DNA of 64,000 nt from Mesorhabditis belari (Eukaryota > Nematoda > Chromadorea > Rhabditida > Rhabditidae), in contig CAUEEP010000920.1 in assembly GCA_958450365.1 (NCBI GenBank), positions 335,501 through 399,500 of the forward strand, read 5' to 3'. A program made the position numbers and the translations under genes. This document shows positions 42,936 to 56,900 of the stretch, piece by piece (the first letter of the stretch is position 1; each line of letters opens with the position of its first letter). A model generated the notes under the pieces. The model did not search any database and was not told the DNA's origin. It saw only the letters and a list, made by a program, of their open reading frames with translations.

Positions 42936-45187
42936 TGAAATGGTGGGAATCGGTTCTAAATGTTTTAAGGATGAAGTCTTGGCTTGCAGTCTTATAAAAG
43001 TTTCATTGAGTAGTACGGTTTGAAGTTTTTGTCACTATTCTTTTTGTTTTTGTGTTTTTTTTTGTTTTTGCCTATCCCTTGTAACATAAAGGCTCAAAAT
43101 TCCTCCCAAATTCTCACTCTGATAGTTTATAGTGTTTACATAGCGATCAGAAGTCAATCTCTCCTAGTTTCTGTTCTCGCAGCGCTATGTCCGAAAATCA
43201 CCAAAAATTCCACCTCTGGGTGGGGCGAAAAGGTCATAAATCTGAAGTGTGATGTAAGCCTTTATCATGTTTCCAAAATTTTCAGTTTTTAGTCTGATTC
43301 TTCCATTTGTAGACAGATCAAATCATATCAAAAATTGGGAGTGAAAGTGCAATTATCACGATTCTTGAACGAAGTGATATCACGAGAGAAAGCTACAGAC
43401 GATAGTTTCAAGAGATCAATTAGCTTTTTGGGTTGCTTTTCTTTTGAAAGATCACATGCTTTTCACAATTCACAGTATAAAGTTCATTGTTCTATCAGTT
43501 CTGTTCAAATTGTTTGTGCCAGTTGTACCTTCAAACATCCAGCTGCATTTTTCCACAGTTGAAGTACATTTTTAGATTCCAAAATTGTAGGGGCTTTTAA
43601 TATTGATAAAAACTTACGGAACTTGCAAGATTTGCTTTCATCAGCTATGCTCATAAATGGCAGGTACATTTACAATTCTTTGTCGGTCCCCCAAAATTGG
43701 CGAGACCAAGCAAGATCAGATGGAGAAAGAGACGAGCGATCACTTTTCTTTTTCTCTTTTTTGGCTAGAGCTTGTGACTGAATAGAGAGGTTCGAGATTG
43801 GAGAGAATGGGGAAAGATTGGAGAGATAGAAGCACAAAAAAAAGGGGAATCCCCACACATGAAAAGCGGAGGGAAAGGGACAGTGAACCAAAGATCGAAG
43901 CGGGAGCTCCCACACACAAATAACCCGTCCTTCAACAACCCGAGGGGATTCTGAAGAGAGAATCGAGACAAACAGAGAACATTTACTTCTACTGAAAATA
44001 TTGAAGAGATTGAACGCTTAGAACGATGAATGAACCTTTGAGTAGAAGGTTCAAGGTTTAGAAAGAGCGTCAATGAGCAAGGGATTTTGTGAAGCAAGGA
44101 ATTCTTAAACGTAATGTTGTCAAAATTTATTTTTAGCTAAGAAACAAGGGTTCAGACTTTAAGAGAAACAACATTTCAATACTCTAGAAGGACAAGTCTT
44201 ATGATTCTAGTGCAATCACTCATAAATTGAAAACCAGAGTCTGGCAATTGCAATTCAGACCTAACTACGAAAGCTTGCCTCTCGTGAATCATTTAAATTC
44301 ATTAATCTCAAATTTTCCTACAAGCTTTTTGTCTTAGACTTAACCAGACTCTTGGCAAGCGGCTGTTTGAGATAGCACTTTGAACCTCAACCTTTTCCTC
44401 TTTCCCCTCGAGGAGCATATCCAGAGATCACGAACACCCTTTCCCCTCCTCATCCATATCCATATCCCCTTCTCTTTTCAATAGCCTTGTTGATTCCCGA
44501 TGATTCTTCTGACTTTGGTCTCTTTAAGAGAAAAACCATTGAGAATGAGACGATGAAATATATGTGCTTCTCTGATCTCTCTTCTCTCTAAATTCTATTG
44601 ATGTTTTCGTTTTTTTGCTGCCTCTATTTTTAGTTTATTTCGCCCAGAAAAGCTTGTTTTTGTCGAAATTGTTCGAGAAATATCTCTGTTGCACAAAAAT
44701 GATCAGTAGCAAGAGTGTGAAATTCTCATATGTCTGCTTGTTGAATGGAAACACTAAGCGGTGTTGTGAATTATGCAGGCTGTGCTTTGAGTCTATAGAG
44801 AGAGCTATGAGACCAAAGTCGTTTCGAGAACAAAAACGATAACATGAGCTATGATTTATTAAGTGAAATGAGCTCATTGAAGATATAGGTGATCAGTTTT
44901 CGTTTCGCTCTTAACCGAACTTGATAATATCCGGTTTTCTTTCAGCTCTTTGACCTCTTGGATCGGATGTCAACAATCCCCTAGCGTTGACCTCTAGGTG
45001 TTGTTTTGCAAAACGCAAAAATAAAAGAAACCACTGGATCTTTTTCTCAAAAATTTCAAAAAACAACCAAATAATGATGGAAAGCAGGTCACGGTGAGGT
45101 GTCCACTGAGAGATTAGGCGGTGAAATCAAAACAAAATACGGTAGATGGAAGAGGTCAAAGTATAACAATCTCTATGAGTCGAAATG

Positions 45188-45301
45188 CTGCAAGGCTACA
45201 AGGCTACAAGGCTACAAGGCTACAAGGCTACAAGGCTGCAAGGCTACAAGGCTACAAGGCTACAAGGCTACAAGGCTGCAAGGCTGCAAGGCTGCAAGGT
45301 T
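45188..45301. repeat. 8-bp minisatellite AAGGCTAC/AAGGCTGC
   Basis: About 14 copies in tandem switch between AAGGCTAC and AAGGCTGC. The 8-bp period cycles through all frames without a stop, which creates false open frames with a GYKATRLQ period. Confidence 0.9.
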
Positions 45302-46819
45302 GTAAGTGTGATCTCTGACGATCTCTTAAAAGTTTTATGTTCTAGAAGAAAGGAAACAACTCAAGAACAACCATTTTCTTTCATCAATTCTTTTAATCTT
45401 TCGACAAATCGATCTCCTTATTTTCTAGACAACAGAAAGTTGAACTTTTGTTTTTTTGGGGACAATTCGATTGTTTTCATTGAAATGATGGCCTTAGGAG
45501 ATCAGAAATTTCACTCTGACAATTCTGAATCTTGAGCATACAAAGCACATCTTAAACTTTGATTATGAAGTGGTTGAGGACTGAGGATTGGAGATTAACG
45601 AGCTGAAAATGGAAGATTTGAGCTGGATTTGAGGAAAAAATCAAACCGGAAATCCTGAGAATGCAAGTAAAATGATGATCTCACTCATGATGTTGATAAT
45701 ACAACAAGTTCGATTCATTTATCAAGAATTCTATTGACATTATCACGTGGTATAAGAGCTTAATAAATAACAACTGTTTCTGAAACAGAATCGGTTGTTT
45801 TCGTTTCTTATTGTTTGCGTACACTTAACAAGTTTTCTTACTGCAACTTCCAAGAGGCTAAGTTCCGATTTTATTGAGGTTAAACGTTTGCTTAAAAGCT
45901 AAATATCTTGTCAATCAGCTGATGAACTCACGAACAAGAATTTTTCTTTCTTTATTGATCCCACAAAAACATTTTACATTCCCGATGTGCAAATCTATGT
46001 CAAACGGTGGAAAATATTGAATGTTTTCTTGTTTCTCCCTAGAAATGCTCGTGTGTTTTTGCTGTCTCTCTTTTTCTAACTGAAAAGCAATGGTTTTGGT
46101 CTTTGGTTGCCGAATCGTGCGAAAGAAAAAAAAAGAGAAGAGAAGAGACGAGACGAGGCTGTAAACTGCACTGCATCACATCGAAAACATTCAATGATGT
46201 GCGCGACAACGGGCAAAATATTTCCCAATGTCTATTTTTGGGGAAAGGTATCCTTGTTGATTCATCAAAAGTCATAAAATGAGCTTTAAAAATAAGCATA
46301 ACCAAATTTTGAACAAAGAAAATGACAATTCTCAATTCTCTGTTTTTATAAAACCGTAACTATACCGAGTTTTTCAGCTTCAAAACTAGCATTCTCATAA
46401 AAGCAAAGTTTTACCCATAAAACTGCACACTATCAAATTCTACAAACTCTCTCTCTTTCAAATTCCCCAATTTCTCTCATTTTCCTATTTTTAACTTTCC
46501 CCCGACTCTCCCGTTGATCTCAAAAGACCAAAGTCAAACCTTTAAACCAAAAAAAGAACGTTGAGAGTATGTCGATGAAATCTGAGATCAAGTGTTTTCT
46601 TTTGCATCTCTAAAAACGGTGCTAGACTGGGATTGAAATTTTCAAAAAAAAGAATGCGTGGGATCACGAGAAAGAAGGAAGCGCTGAAAAGGGTCGGATT
46701 GCTGCTGACGGAGGTGTCCACAAAAGGGGAAATTGATACAATCACGCTAATTTTGGAAATGATCCCTTTAAAGGTGTTTGCCTGTTTTTCGATTGCGTAG
46801 GCTAATAAACAACAAAGTA

Positions 46820-46924
46820 TAAGGCTTTTCCAGAAAGCCTTTTCTTTTCTTTTCCTACTTTCCTTGAAAAATAACAAATTCATTAACTAAGGGTTTGAAC
46901 AAAAGGACTTTCTAGACAGCTTAA
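46820..46924. repeat. Short MITE of the TTAGGCTTC family
   Basis: TAAGGCTTTTCCAGAAAGCC and GGACTTTCTAGACAGCTTAA are inverted ends with TA on both sides. The 105-bp copy is an extreme deletion derivative. Confidence 0.65.
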
Positions 46925-49189
46925 TAGTACGTGATCTTTCTAGACAGCTCAGTGGTCATTGATAACTGTTCTGGAAGTGGATGAGTATATTGTTTCTCTC
47001 GTCTTGCTGTCTCGCCTTGCTTGCGTGATCTCTTCAAAATGGACGGTAATTGCAATGTCATGGAAAGGAGCGCTCTCTTTGTTTTCCTCTTTTCTGCGTG
47101 ATTTCTCTCAAATTTTTTCGACTTCCTCAAACAATGAAAAAACGGGAATTTGGCTTTTCTTTACTGAGAGATCAGCTTTAATTAGACAAAGAACGAAAGC
47201 TGACGACGTATTAGACATAACCTCTCTTTCGTTTCTAACAAAAAGGATTCTTTTCTAACAGTAAATGGAATTAAGGTTTGAAATCTAAGATCATTACAGG
47301 CGATATTCAAAATCATTACAGACGCACCCCTTATTCCCATTCTCAATTCCTTTCCCATCTTGTTTTCCTGTCTGATCTTTGGCCTTCCATCTCGTTTTCC
47401 ATCTCAAAATTCCTCGTTTGGCCTTCCATCTCGTTCTTCTGTCTGCCCACTATTTTTCCCTTCCAAAAACAACTCAAGCTCTTTTAGATGTTTACGAAAT
47501 TTTTTGGCTTTTCACTTCTCAAATTTATCTTTTTTTTTTGGTCTTTCAAACTAGAGAAATTTCTCTCAAAAATAAAAATTTCATCTCTTTAATCTCGAAA
47601 TGTGAATGTTCAAGGTGATCATTTTTGGGAATGGAGAGACTAAATGGAGAGACTGACGGGCGAATGTGCAAAATGAAACGCAAAAGAGAGAGACTGACTC
47701 TGGAATTCCAATGATTTCAATCTTTTTCTCTGTTTTCTGCTCAATTTTTCGAGTCTTTGTTCTCCTCGAAAAATGAGCAGATTTGTGCAAAAGAAATGCG
47801 AACTTCATCAGCTTTGACGATTGTATTTGACGCTTTGACGATTGTATTAAAATAGAGAAACTTTCCCTTTTAAAATAGAAAAACGTGCCCTAATTACAAG
47901 CCAAAAATACGATAAATCTATCAACACCAATCACATTTTGAGTTTGTGATTTGTATCCTTTCCATAAAAACCTTTAATCAAAGTTCCGTTCAAGATCTCC
48001 AATAATAATCGCCAATAATAATAGCCTTTTTTTCAATAACCAAACATTCGCAAAACCAGGTGTTATCCTAAAATCCAATATGCTCACCACATTCTCCATT
48101 TTGCAAAAACCAATAAAAGCCCTGTACTCAAAACAGGGTAGACTGTACCTTTTCATTTCCGGGTTTCTTTTGGGGTAAAGATTAACAATTTTTTGAAAGA
48201 AGAAATGACAACAGAGATCAAAGCTGTTGTCGTTGAGAAGGGAAATAAAAGTGAAAAAGCCGTATTGGATCTATTGAATGATCTGGTCGATTTCGATCTT
48301 CGCAAGAGAAGCTTTTGTTCAGAGAAAGCTTTATGAGGGAGATTTTATGGCATTTTAAGGCTGACACGACTAGTATTTGAATCGGAATATGTTGTTGAAC
48401 TCTGGTTGAAGGGTTTTCCCCACTTGTTTCAAAAAAAAGCTGGTTGTCGGCTTTCATTAAGCAGTAGCTTTTAGTAGCAGTAGCAGTAGCAGTAGCTTAC
48501 TCATCCATTTAAACCTCAAGATTATTTTAGACACAAATTTAGGCAGCTATTGTTGGAGCACTAAACTTGTAACTGAATTTTACAGTCATTTTACAGTCAT
48601 TGCCCTCACTTAAGGCTTAGCCCGATTGATGCTGAACATTTTGCTGAACATGCTGACCAACGAAACACTGTCCCAGTATAGAATTTTTGCAGACCCCTGA
48701 GAGTTTTGCTTTTGAATTTTTATCGTTGATCGCAGTCAAAAGATGGCATCACACATTGCCCACAGAGATCAAAGAAACGACTCAGAGAAGCGAAATGAAA
48801 TGAAAAAGAAAAAGAAAAAGAATCGGTGTGGAAGGGCGAGTCATCATTCCATTTGTTAATCAGCGTTTCTTTAGGAAATGATTTGTTTTTGGGTGGGGAC
48901 AGAAAGATGTATAGATTGAACTTGGGGATTATGCGTTATGACTTTTGTGTTTCTTGGAGGACTCAACTCATTCCGTAGTTGAACAGAAGAATAGAAGTTC
49001 CGTAGTTGAACAGAAGAACAGAAGTTCGGTAGTTGAAAGGGTTATCGACTAGTTCTAGGCTACTGTAGAAACTAGTGAACAGAGTCCCACAAATTACTTT
49101 CATATCAACACTACAGCTTTCAGTATGTAACTGTAGATTTTATAGAACTGGTTCAAAGACATAGAAAAGACAGTAGAACTGATTCTTTT

Positions 49190-49245
49190 AGGCTTTTCCA
49201 GAAAGTCTTTTCGTTCCTTTTCGTACTTCTTTTTAAAAACAACAA
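49190..49245. repeat. Single end of the TTAGGCTTC MITE family
   Basis: TTAGGCTTTTCCAGAAAGTC followed by TTTTCGTTCCTTTTCGTAC matches the left terminus of the family. No right end is found nearby. Confidence 0.55.
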
Positions 49246-50856
49246 TTGATTGATTGATTGAAACGATTGATTTTTGGACTAAAGCAATTGCAGCTATTTT
49301 AGAGTTAAACTTTTTAATTAGCATCGGCAAATTTTAAGTGCTCCTAACGGGTGATCGGGGCTCATTCTCACGATAAATCTCCTGCGGAGGATCGGTTGAT
49401 TAGTGCTCACAAATCGGTGAATCGGTTAATCTTGAATTATCCTGGGAATCTCTTTGGGAAGTATCAGAAATACAATGAACCAAGCACTTTTGTTTATCTA
49501 TTTTCCCGTCGATCCAATTTTCACTAAAGGATTGTAGTGAGATTTGGTCAAAATAAGTTGATCGGCTAAAGTTAAACTTTTTGATCTTGGATGCCGACTA
49601 TTCTTAGCTTCTTAGCTTTGAAATTAAAAATCAAAGACAGATAAAAAGTTGGAAATAGCGGTTATCACAATTTGTCAGAAATAAAAACCTTTACATGATC
49701 TTGGATTCCGGAAAGAGACCAAGAAATTGCGGTATTTAGTGCGCTAGAGCAGAGCATAGAGCATCGCTTTTTGGAGCTGCAAGTCTAGGGACATTACATG
49801 GTTTTGTAATAAAGAATGGCGATCGGTTGTCTTTGAAATCTAGTAATCAATAGCTGAGATCAAATAGTAATCAATAGTAATCAATTCTGATAGTGTTTTG
49901 TTCACTGAGTCACGAAGATCCCTCCAATCCCAATTTGCTCTTTTTCAAATCACTCCAAGTTCAAGAACAAATAGTCTGCAAGTTTTTAGGCAATTTTATT
50001 GACAAATTAGTCACCAACTCGCCGAGTTTTCTTGCATTTTTGTTATCTATATTTCAGGATGCTTCCGCTATGATTCAGATGCTTCGTGTAGAAGAATTCT
50101 TTGTTTGCACGGTGATCTCGCTAAAAAATCACGAGACTCATTTCCGGAAATGTCTTCACAAATTGAAGATTTTGAGAGAAATGAAACGCTTTTTGTATCT
50201 CAGTTTAAAAGAAAACTTCAGTACACTTTTTGCTTTGCTCAAGTGAATAAATGTGATCTGTTTATTAGAGATCTGGTTATTTATTAGTTTCAATGACCCA
50301 GACTGTTTGAATTTTGTTTGAAAGCTGTATTTGGATAGGTATTGAACGCTTCACTTGAGCATTTCCGGCAATTTACCGGAAGTTTTTGAAATAATTGATT
50401 TTGGATCACTCAAATAGATCAAGCATTCCTGCATTGGTCGATTGAGAGAAGAAATGAAATAAAGCCAAAAGAAAAAGAGCGAATTGCACAATCGTTTAAG
50501 AGAAGTTCTTTGTGTTGAATGGATGAGTTCAGTCATCGTTCTCTTCTTTTCCTTTCTTCTTTTCTTTGATGTTTTTGAACGAAAGTTTTCCGATTCTCAG
50601 TGAAAAACGTTGAGGGGAACGAAGAACGATCGTTTTTAGCGAGTTTTTGGAAAATTGAATGAATACATGTCTGCCATCAACACACAAAACTGACAGCAGT
50701 TGGCGGTTTTTGGACGATGAGGTTTGGGGCGAAGAATAGGTACAAAAATATAGGAAAGGCTTGAGAAAAATGGGTAGTGAGTTTGAAAACATTAGGATAA
50801 ACCTGTATTGATTTGTAGGATATGATGTTTTTGTTGGAATGAAGTGGATGAATGAA

Positions 50857-50933
50857 GTTGAAGCTGATCTTCCTGATTGAAGCTGATCTTCCTGATTGAA
50901 GCTGATCTTCCTGATTGAAGCTGATCTTCCTGA
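50857..50933. repeat. 19-bp tandem repeat
   Basis: Four near-perfect copies of TTGAAGCTGATCTTCCTGA. A looser duplication, AAACAGGGCTTGCT, follows at 50934 and 50967. Confidence 0.85.
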
Positions 50934-51787
50934 AACAGGGCTTGCTTTCTGATATTAAGAGTTTGAAACAGGGCTTGCTCTGCCTGTATTGGCTTACTTG
51001 CACCGCTTTGTTCTAACTCAATACACTTCACCTCAACAGCTACAGTTTACAGCTACAGTTTACAAGTTCAAATGATCCATTCTTTGTTCTATAAGTCTAA
51101 CTGGAGCTGCGAGTTGAGACTATTTCATAATTGAACTTTTCTTTCTTTCATTTTTCTTTCTTTCATTTTTCTTTCCTTCATTTTTCTTCCTTATTTCATA
51201 ATTTTCCCCATTTCAGTCGATCCCTCAGTTTACTTTTCACACAAACTCTAGCTTCTAGACAGTGAAAGTGTGGGGATTGGCATCAGAAAGCACAAATAAT
51301 TGTGTTGTTTTCAGCGCATTTATTCGACGAGAAAAAGCGTGAAAGGCCAAAGAAAAATGCGGCACAAATTAGCTCACGAGAAGCTCGATCTTTGAGCGCA
51401 AAAATTGTTGCCCTCGATATTTCTGGGGATAATTTCGCACACAGCTTATTATCCCCGACAGAAAGAACAATGAACCCTGTCTGGTACAAGATTATGGTAG
51501 TTTTCCTTTTCCTTTTTAATATTAAGACCATAGATTGTCTCAAAAAAGAGGGGAAAATGTTTTCCCGAGTACCGAGATTGACACAATCCCCGTGACCTCA
51601 AGGATTTGCACGTTCTTCACTATTTTCTTTATCGTTATTGAGAAATTGAATATTTTTCTGACCTAGTCAATTCTAATGGCTAGCTCAGAAAGTGATGATT
51701 ATCGCTCTGAAGCAAAAAAATATTTATTGAAAAGTGTTTAAAGTGAAAAACAAGAGCGAAATGATAACATGATGTCTTCTTTTTTTT

Positions 51788-51823
51788 AAAATGATTATTG
51801 TCTCATCAAGACAATAATCATTT
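51788..51823. other. Perfect 15-bp hairpin
   Basis: AAATGATTATTGTCT and AGACAATAATCATTT are separated by a short loop. Its role is unknown; it may be a small MITE remnant or an RNA fold. Confidence 0.5.
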
Positions 51824-53701
51824 ATGAACTGTAATCATTTTTGTTTAGACTAATATTGGAAATCGCTCAGAGAATGTTTTTGCACAGATTCACCCCACAA
51901 ATTCGATTGTTTGTTCATGAAATTTGAGGCTGTTTTGATCAGGTACAGGCTCGATTTAGCCCAGAAAGCTATCATTTTTCTCGTTTCTTTTGGTTCATTG
52001 AGATCAATGTTCGCTGGCGGCTTTTTAACAATTCGAGAGAAAAGAAAAGAGAGAAAAGAACAGAAAAAGGGCAACCTGTAGTCTCTAGGAAAAAAAAGAA
52101 GAGAGCTTTCCTTGGCTCTCTTTTGAATGGAAGAGCAAAGAGACAGTCATACAGTTAGTGAATGGGAGAGAAATGAGGAATTCTGCTCTCTGCTCTCATT
52201 CTGGAGCTGAACTCTAAAAGAAAGGAAAAAGGAGAAAGAATTTGTGATCTGCAAACGGGTTTTCCTTTTTGAAAGATCACTCGATTTCGTGCGATTGAGC
52301 AGAAAGCATAAAAGTCATCGACTATTAGAATTTCTATTTCATTCAAAATGATCTGTGATCCAATTGAAAGAAATTTGTAACAAAGTCATATTAGAGTTTG
52401 TCTACAACTAGTTAAAAATGCACATAAATCCAGTTCATACTCCAGCCGACAACTCCAATTCATACAGAACATGCTAGTGCTCAGATATTTCTCGTCAAAC
52501 ACAATTTCCCTTTTCCGGTAGACTTCCAAATTTCTCAAAATGTTTCGCGTTATATTTTGTGCTGAAAAAGCTCAAGACTCCTAAGCATAACACGATTTTC
52601 CCAAAAGATGACGGAAAGATGACGATGACTTTTGCACCGAACAGGTTTCATCGACCAATCTCAATTTGTGCTTTGTGAATTCCAGGCAGATTAGCGCAAT
52701 TTGCATATCTATTCTCGTTTTTGTCAACTTGTGGTTGACAGTGTCAACTTGTGATCAGCATAATCAACAAGAGAATAGATCTTTGTTCAACTTTCCCTGA
52801 ATTTTATTACTTTAGCGAACAACAAAATGACCTCTAACGACCTCAAACCTCAATTTATTGACCCCCGGAGATTATTGGAAGCCCATTTTAAAGTTGTTTT
52901 CCGTGAATCCCTTTTTTTGCAATCGTATTTAACTCACTTTTAATCATCACGATTTATTTCGATGTAAAGAAACAATTTCAAGAAAAGCTTTTTAAAATGA
53001 ACATACTGAACTAAACAAATTCTCACGTTTGAGTGAAAAAAAAGAGAATAAATGGAAAATATTGCTCGACTATTGTATCGGGTAATTCTGAAAAGATGAG
53101 CTTTTCTTCTAAAGTCGGAGATTGACCTAGTGGTGTTTACAGAAAGATCCTCACTCAAAGAGAACTTTCAACACTCTTTTGTCATCAAAAATGAATTGAA
53201 TCCAATGCGGAAAGGAGTTCACTACAAGAAAATATGATTCACATTATTTTTATTCTTTTAAAAGTACTTCTACCAGATTAAGATTGACCTGTAGTTGAAA
53301 GAAAAATGTTTTCTTTTTTTTCTACAGTTCTCTTTAACGTTCTCTTTCTACAGCCAGTTTGCAAAATGGCAACAGCATGATTTTTCAGTTTACTGAGCTG
53401 TTGTACGATCCCTGAAATTTTATTTTATAAAGTACGAGGAGCAATGTTTGTTTGCAGTTTTGACCTTTTAAAAAAACATGAAAGGAAAAGTTGGAAATCA
53501 GAATTTTGTCTTTTTCTTTTTACCACCCTCACCAACAGAAAGCTTTTCGAATTGCAATATGACAATTCACACAAAATACACGATTTGTTTGAGTTCTTCG
53601 GTTTTTTGATGAACTTTGTGCGTTCACTTGTCAGTGAAATATTATTTTCAGAGAGAAATTCAGAAATTTACAGAGAGAGAATTTGTTGTGAAGCTATGAG
53701 A

Positions 53702-53790
53702 GAAGAGTAGGGAAGAAGAGAAGGGAAGAAGAGAAGGGAAGAAGAGAAGGGAAGAAGAGAAGCTAAGAAGAGAGGCTAAGAAGAGAAGTG
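53702..53790. repeat. Purine simple repeat GGGAAGAAGAGAA
   Basis: Tandem 13-bp GGAAGAAGAGAAG units degrade to GCTAAGAAGAGAG at the right. All purine on the plus strand. Confidence 0.85.
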
Positions 53791-53908
53791 GAGTTGAGCC
53801 TCGGAATTCTTGACAAAAGAAAAATGCTCTGTACTTTATCCAATGGATCTCTTGGTCAAAGAATTGGAAACAAATCAATCATTAGTTCTCTCTTCTCATA
53901 GACAATCC

Positions 53909-53992
53909 CTTTAAGCCTTTAAGCCTAAGCTTGAGCCTAAGCCTGAGCCTGTCATTCTAAGCCTGAGCCTGAGCTTTAAGCCTAAGCCTTTA
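53909..53992. repeat. Degenerate interstitial telomere-like repeats
   Basis: About ten 6-bp units of GCCTAA, GCCTGA and AAGCCTTT-type variants. GCCTAA is the complement of the nematode telomere unit TTAGGC. Confidence 0.6.
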
Positions 53993-56900
53993 ACTCCCAA
54001 ATTTCTCATCTTTCAATCGATTTCTCTTTCACTTTCCCTCATTTTCTGTCACTTGTTTTTGCTCAAATTTATAGCCAATGTTAGAGATCGCATTTCTCTT
54101 TTTCGAGACGAGCAGAGATCAGTTGAATGAAAGAAATGGAGGGATGACCGCAGAACGACCTCTAAATATGTATTCATTATTGAGAGAAAACCCTGAAAAC
54201 ACACTCGCTTACACTTCAACATCCACAAGCCAGACCACACAAAAATCAATGAAAAGAGAGGATTTGTGAGGGTGTTTTTGAGGCCAATGGAAGGCAAGTA
54301 CATCAGCACTATGCTGAAAAAGCTTATTGTCTATTTGAGGCTGGGGAAATCCTTGATCTATAGACGAAAACACGAGACACCCAATGAAAATTTGAATGTT
54401 TTCGAGTAATCGAGAGGAAAATATTTAAAGCTCTCGGCTTTTCAAACCTTTCGTCACTTGTCGAATTTCCTCTAAATTTCTCTCGGGTTATTTTAACTCC
54501 AGTCCTTCATTTGGCCTCTGAGCTATCCATTCCTTTTTTTTCCGCTTACATCATCTCTTTCTTGACCTCAGCTTATGAAAAGCTTATCTCCCATATATGA
54601 AAATGTTTTCTGCTCTCTGACGATGGATTTTCCTGCAAAAAGAGAACAATTCTAGGCACAAAAAGGGCTTTTTTGAACCAGAACTTGTTTATCTTTAGAC
54701 GTTTGAACGAGAACTTGGTTCAAACTTGTTTATCTTTTTGGTGCAAACACTAGCCAACATAACTCTTTGGTGCATATCCTATTTTATGAGTTTTATTCCG
54801 TAATCTTTTTTGGTGTATCATGGGGCAAGAGGTGATGGAATAATTGGGATATCTGTAGAATGGGGAAACTGGGAAATGACGTTTTTCGTTTAAACGCATC
54901 CTTTAGATCCACCAATCAGTTCCCCATCTCCATAGATTTTTTCGGTCTTCATAGGTCGAGCTTTTTGCATTTTCTGATCTATTTTCCACCTGTACCTCAA
55001 CTTTTTCTTCTTTTCGCCCCCTCATTCAGAAGTGAACTATGGCTCATGTCTTTTTCTATTTCTGAACATCGAATGCTTTGCAATTTGTGGGGTTAATTGC
55101 TTGAATGTTTTTCCCTCCACCGGATTTCTTTTTCGCAACAAAAATGAAGGTCACCAGGTGAGCAACGTCGTTTTTCAGGGCTTGCATTTTTCGAGAGCAA
55201 AGAACTGTAAGCTTATGGCAAAGGAATTGTTAAGTAGGGAAGGGAAATGAGAAGACAAGAAGAGGCACATGTGATAAATAACACAATCCTAATGTACCAA
55301 GGGTTGACGGGAAGGAGTGGGTCGATTCAGGAATAGAAACTCGCATATCATTGATGTCTGAAAATAAAAGATCAAGTCGACAGAAATAGCTTTGTGAATG
55401 TTTGTGCTTAAAAACAACCGCAGACAGAACAAAAACGGGGATGTACCTTCGATTTGGGCACAAGTTTGATCAACTTATTGAAGAGAAATGTTTGATTCAC
55501 TTTTTGATAACAAGGGCAAAATCAGTGCTCAGTGAATCAACAGCGATCTCTCATCTAACAGTCTATCTATTTTTGTGCTCTTTTCTCCAAATATTTGACA
55601 AGTGTCATATGATTTGCGGTTGCCCACATACTGTATGACTGTAAGAGCAAATTTCGACCTTGAGTTTCTCAAACAAACTTCTAGCAATCAGAAATCAAAC
55701 TTGAGTAAGACGAGACGAGAGTAAGACGAGTAAAGTCAAAAATGAATTACGATTTAAAGTCGAATCCCTCGTGTCATTTAAAGCAACACAACTCTGAATG
55801 TATTCCTTTTCAGCTTCACCAAACAATCAAAAGATCAAATCAATTAGATTCAAACTAGCCGAAAAGAAATCAAAAGATGAAAGAGCGATGAAATCATCGA
55901 AGAAAGGACAAAAAGGTGAAGACGACCATGTTATCGAAATATCGACCGATCGAAGAAAACAAGATAGGGCAAAGCACACTCTGTCTGGTGTTTCATGTCT
56001 TGAAAACATTGCTAAAAGCTGAAGGCTTTCAGATACAGAACCCTATTATTTTTAAAGCTTAGTTCACCTTAGCTTAGTCTAAGCTTTCACACTTACCTAT
56101 TAGGTGACTTCTGAGCTTCAAAATCAGCGCCTTTGATTCTCTTTTGTGAGTGATGGATGCAAGTTTATGAAAGCTTTCAAAGCCCACTATATTTTATGTG
56201 TCTCTTACTCAGCCAGACGGTGGGTGGATTGATGAAAGGGATGGAGGGGACAAATACGAATCACCCCCTCATTCCCCTTCCCTATCGACCTCTCATTGTC
56301 GATTTCACCCAGACAGGCCTCCCTCTTCTTCTTTGCTCTTTCTTCCCCGAAATCTTCGTCAATTTCGTAAGGAGTGTTGAACTTTGATCATTTGATCGTT
56401 GCACTTTGCACCTCGCACTTCGACATCTTATAGCTTTGTGAGTAAAGAGCTTTGGCTAAGTACCTGGCTAAGTACCTGCCGCTAAAAACTGAGCCAAACT
56501 GAGCCAAATACAATTCCCTACTTTTCACTTGTTTACTCCAAAAAGTCGTTGCTTCTTTGTTTCTTCTCAATTCTTTGCTTTGAAAGCATTTCCCCACTCG
56601 AATCGTTGCACTTTCGTCTCTCGCAAAGACCAGACTCGAGCTATGTTTTTCTGTTGTTTTTCCACTTAATTTGAATACTCTCCGGGTTTTGTAAACAGTC
56701 GTAAAGTACAAATTTCACAACAACAACAAACAAGACCCAAACAATTCCTGATTTTTGCACTTGTTTTAAGTCAGAAACCAGCAAACCTCCGGCTTTGAAC
56801 ATCGGCCTTTTTTCAATAGAAAAATTCTTATCAATTTTTGTCTTTGCAGCTCTTGAAATCAACGCCTAGAAAACTAGAGATTAATGTCAAACTTCAGACA

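Noticed and set aside
43020..43292. Open frame with a signal-peptide-like start (MKFLSLFFLFLCFFLFL)
   Set aside because: The hydrophobic start is encoded by a T-rich tract, the rest has no recognisable domain, and no flanking exons were found.
45099..45535. Overlapping open frames in three phases at the minisatellite
   Set aside because: They result from the stop-free 8-bp AAGGCTAC repeat, whose period cycles through all frames.
56208..56368. CAG-bounded open segment starting PDGGWIDERDGG
   Set aside because: The borders are plausible, but the composition is CT-driven, another frame is equally open, and no neighbouring exon joins in phase.
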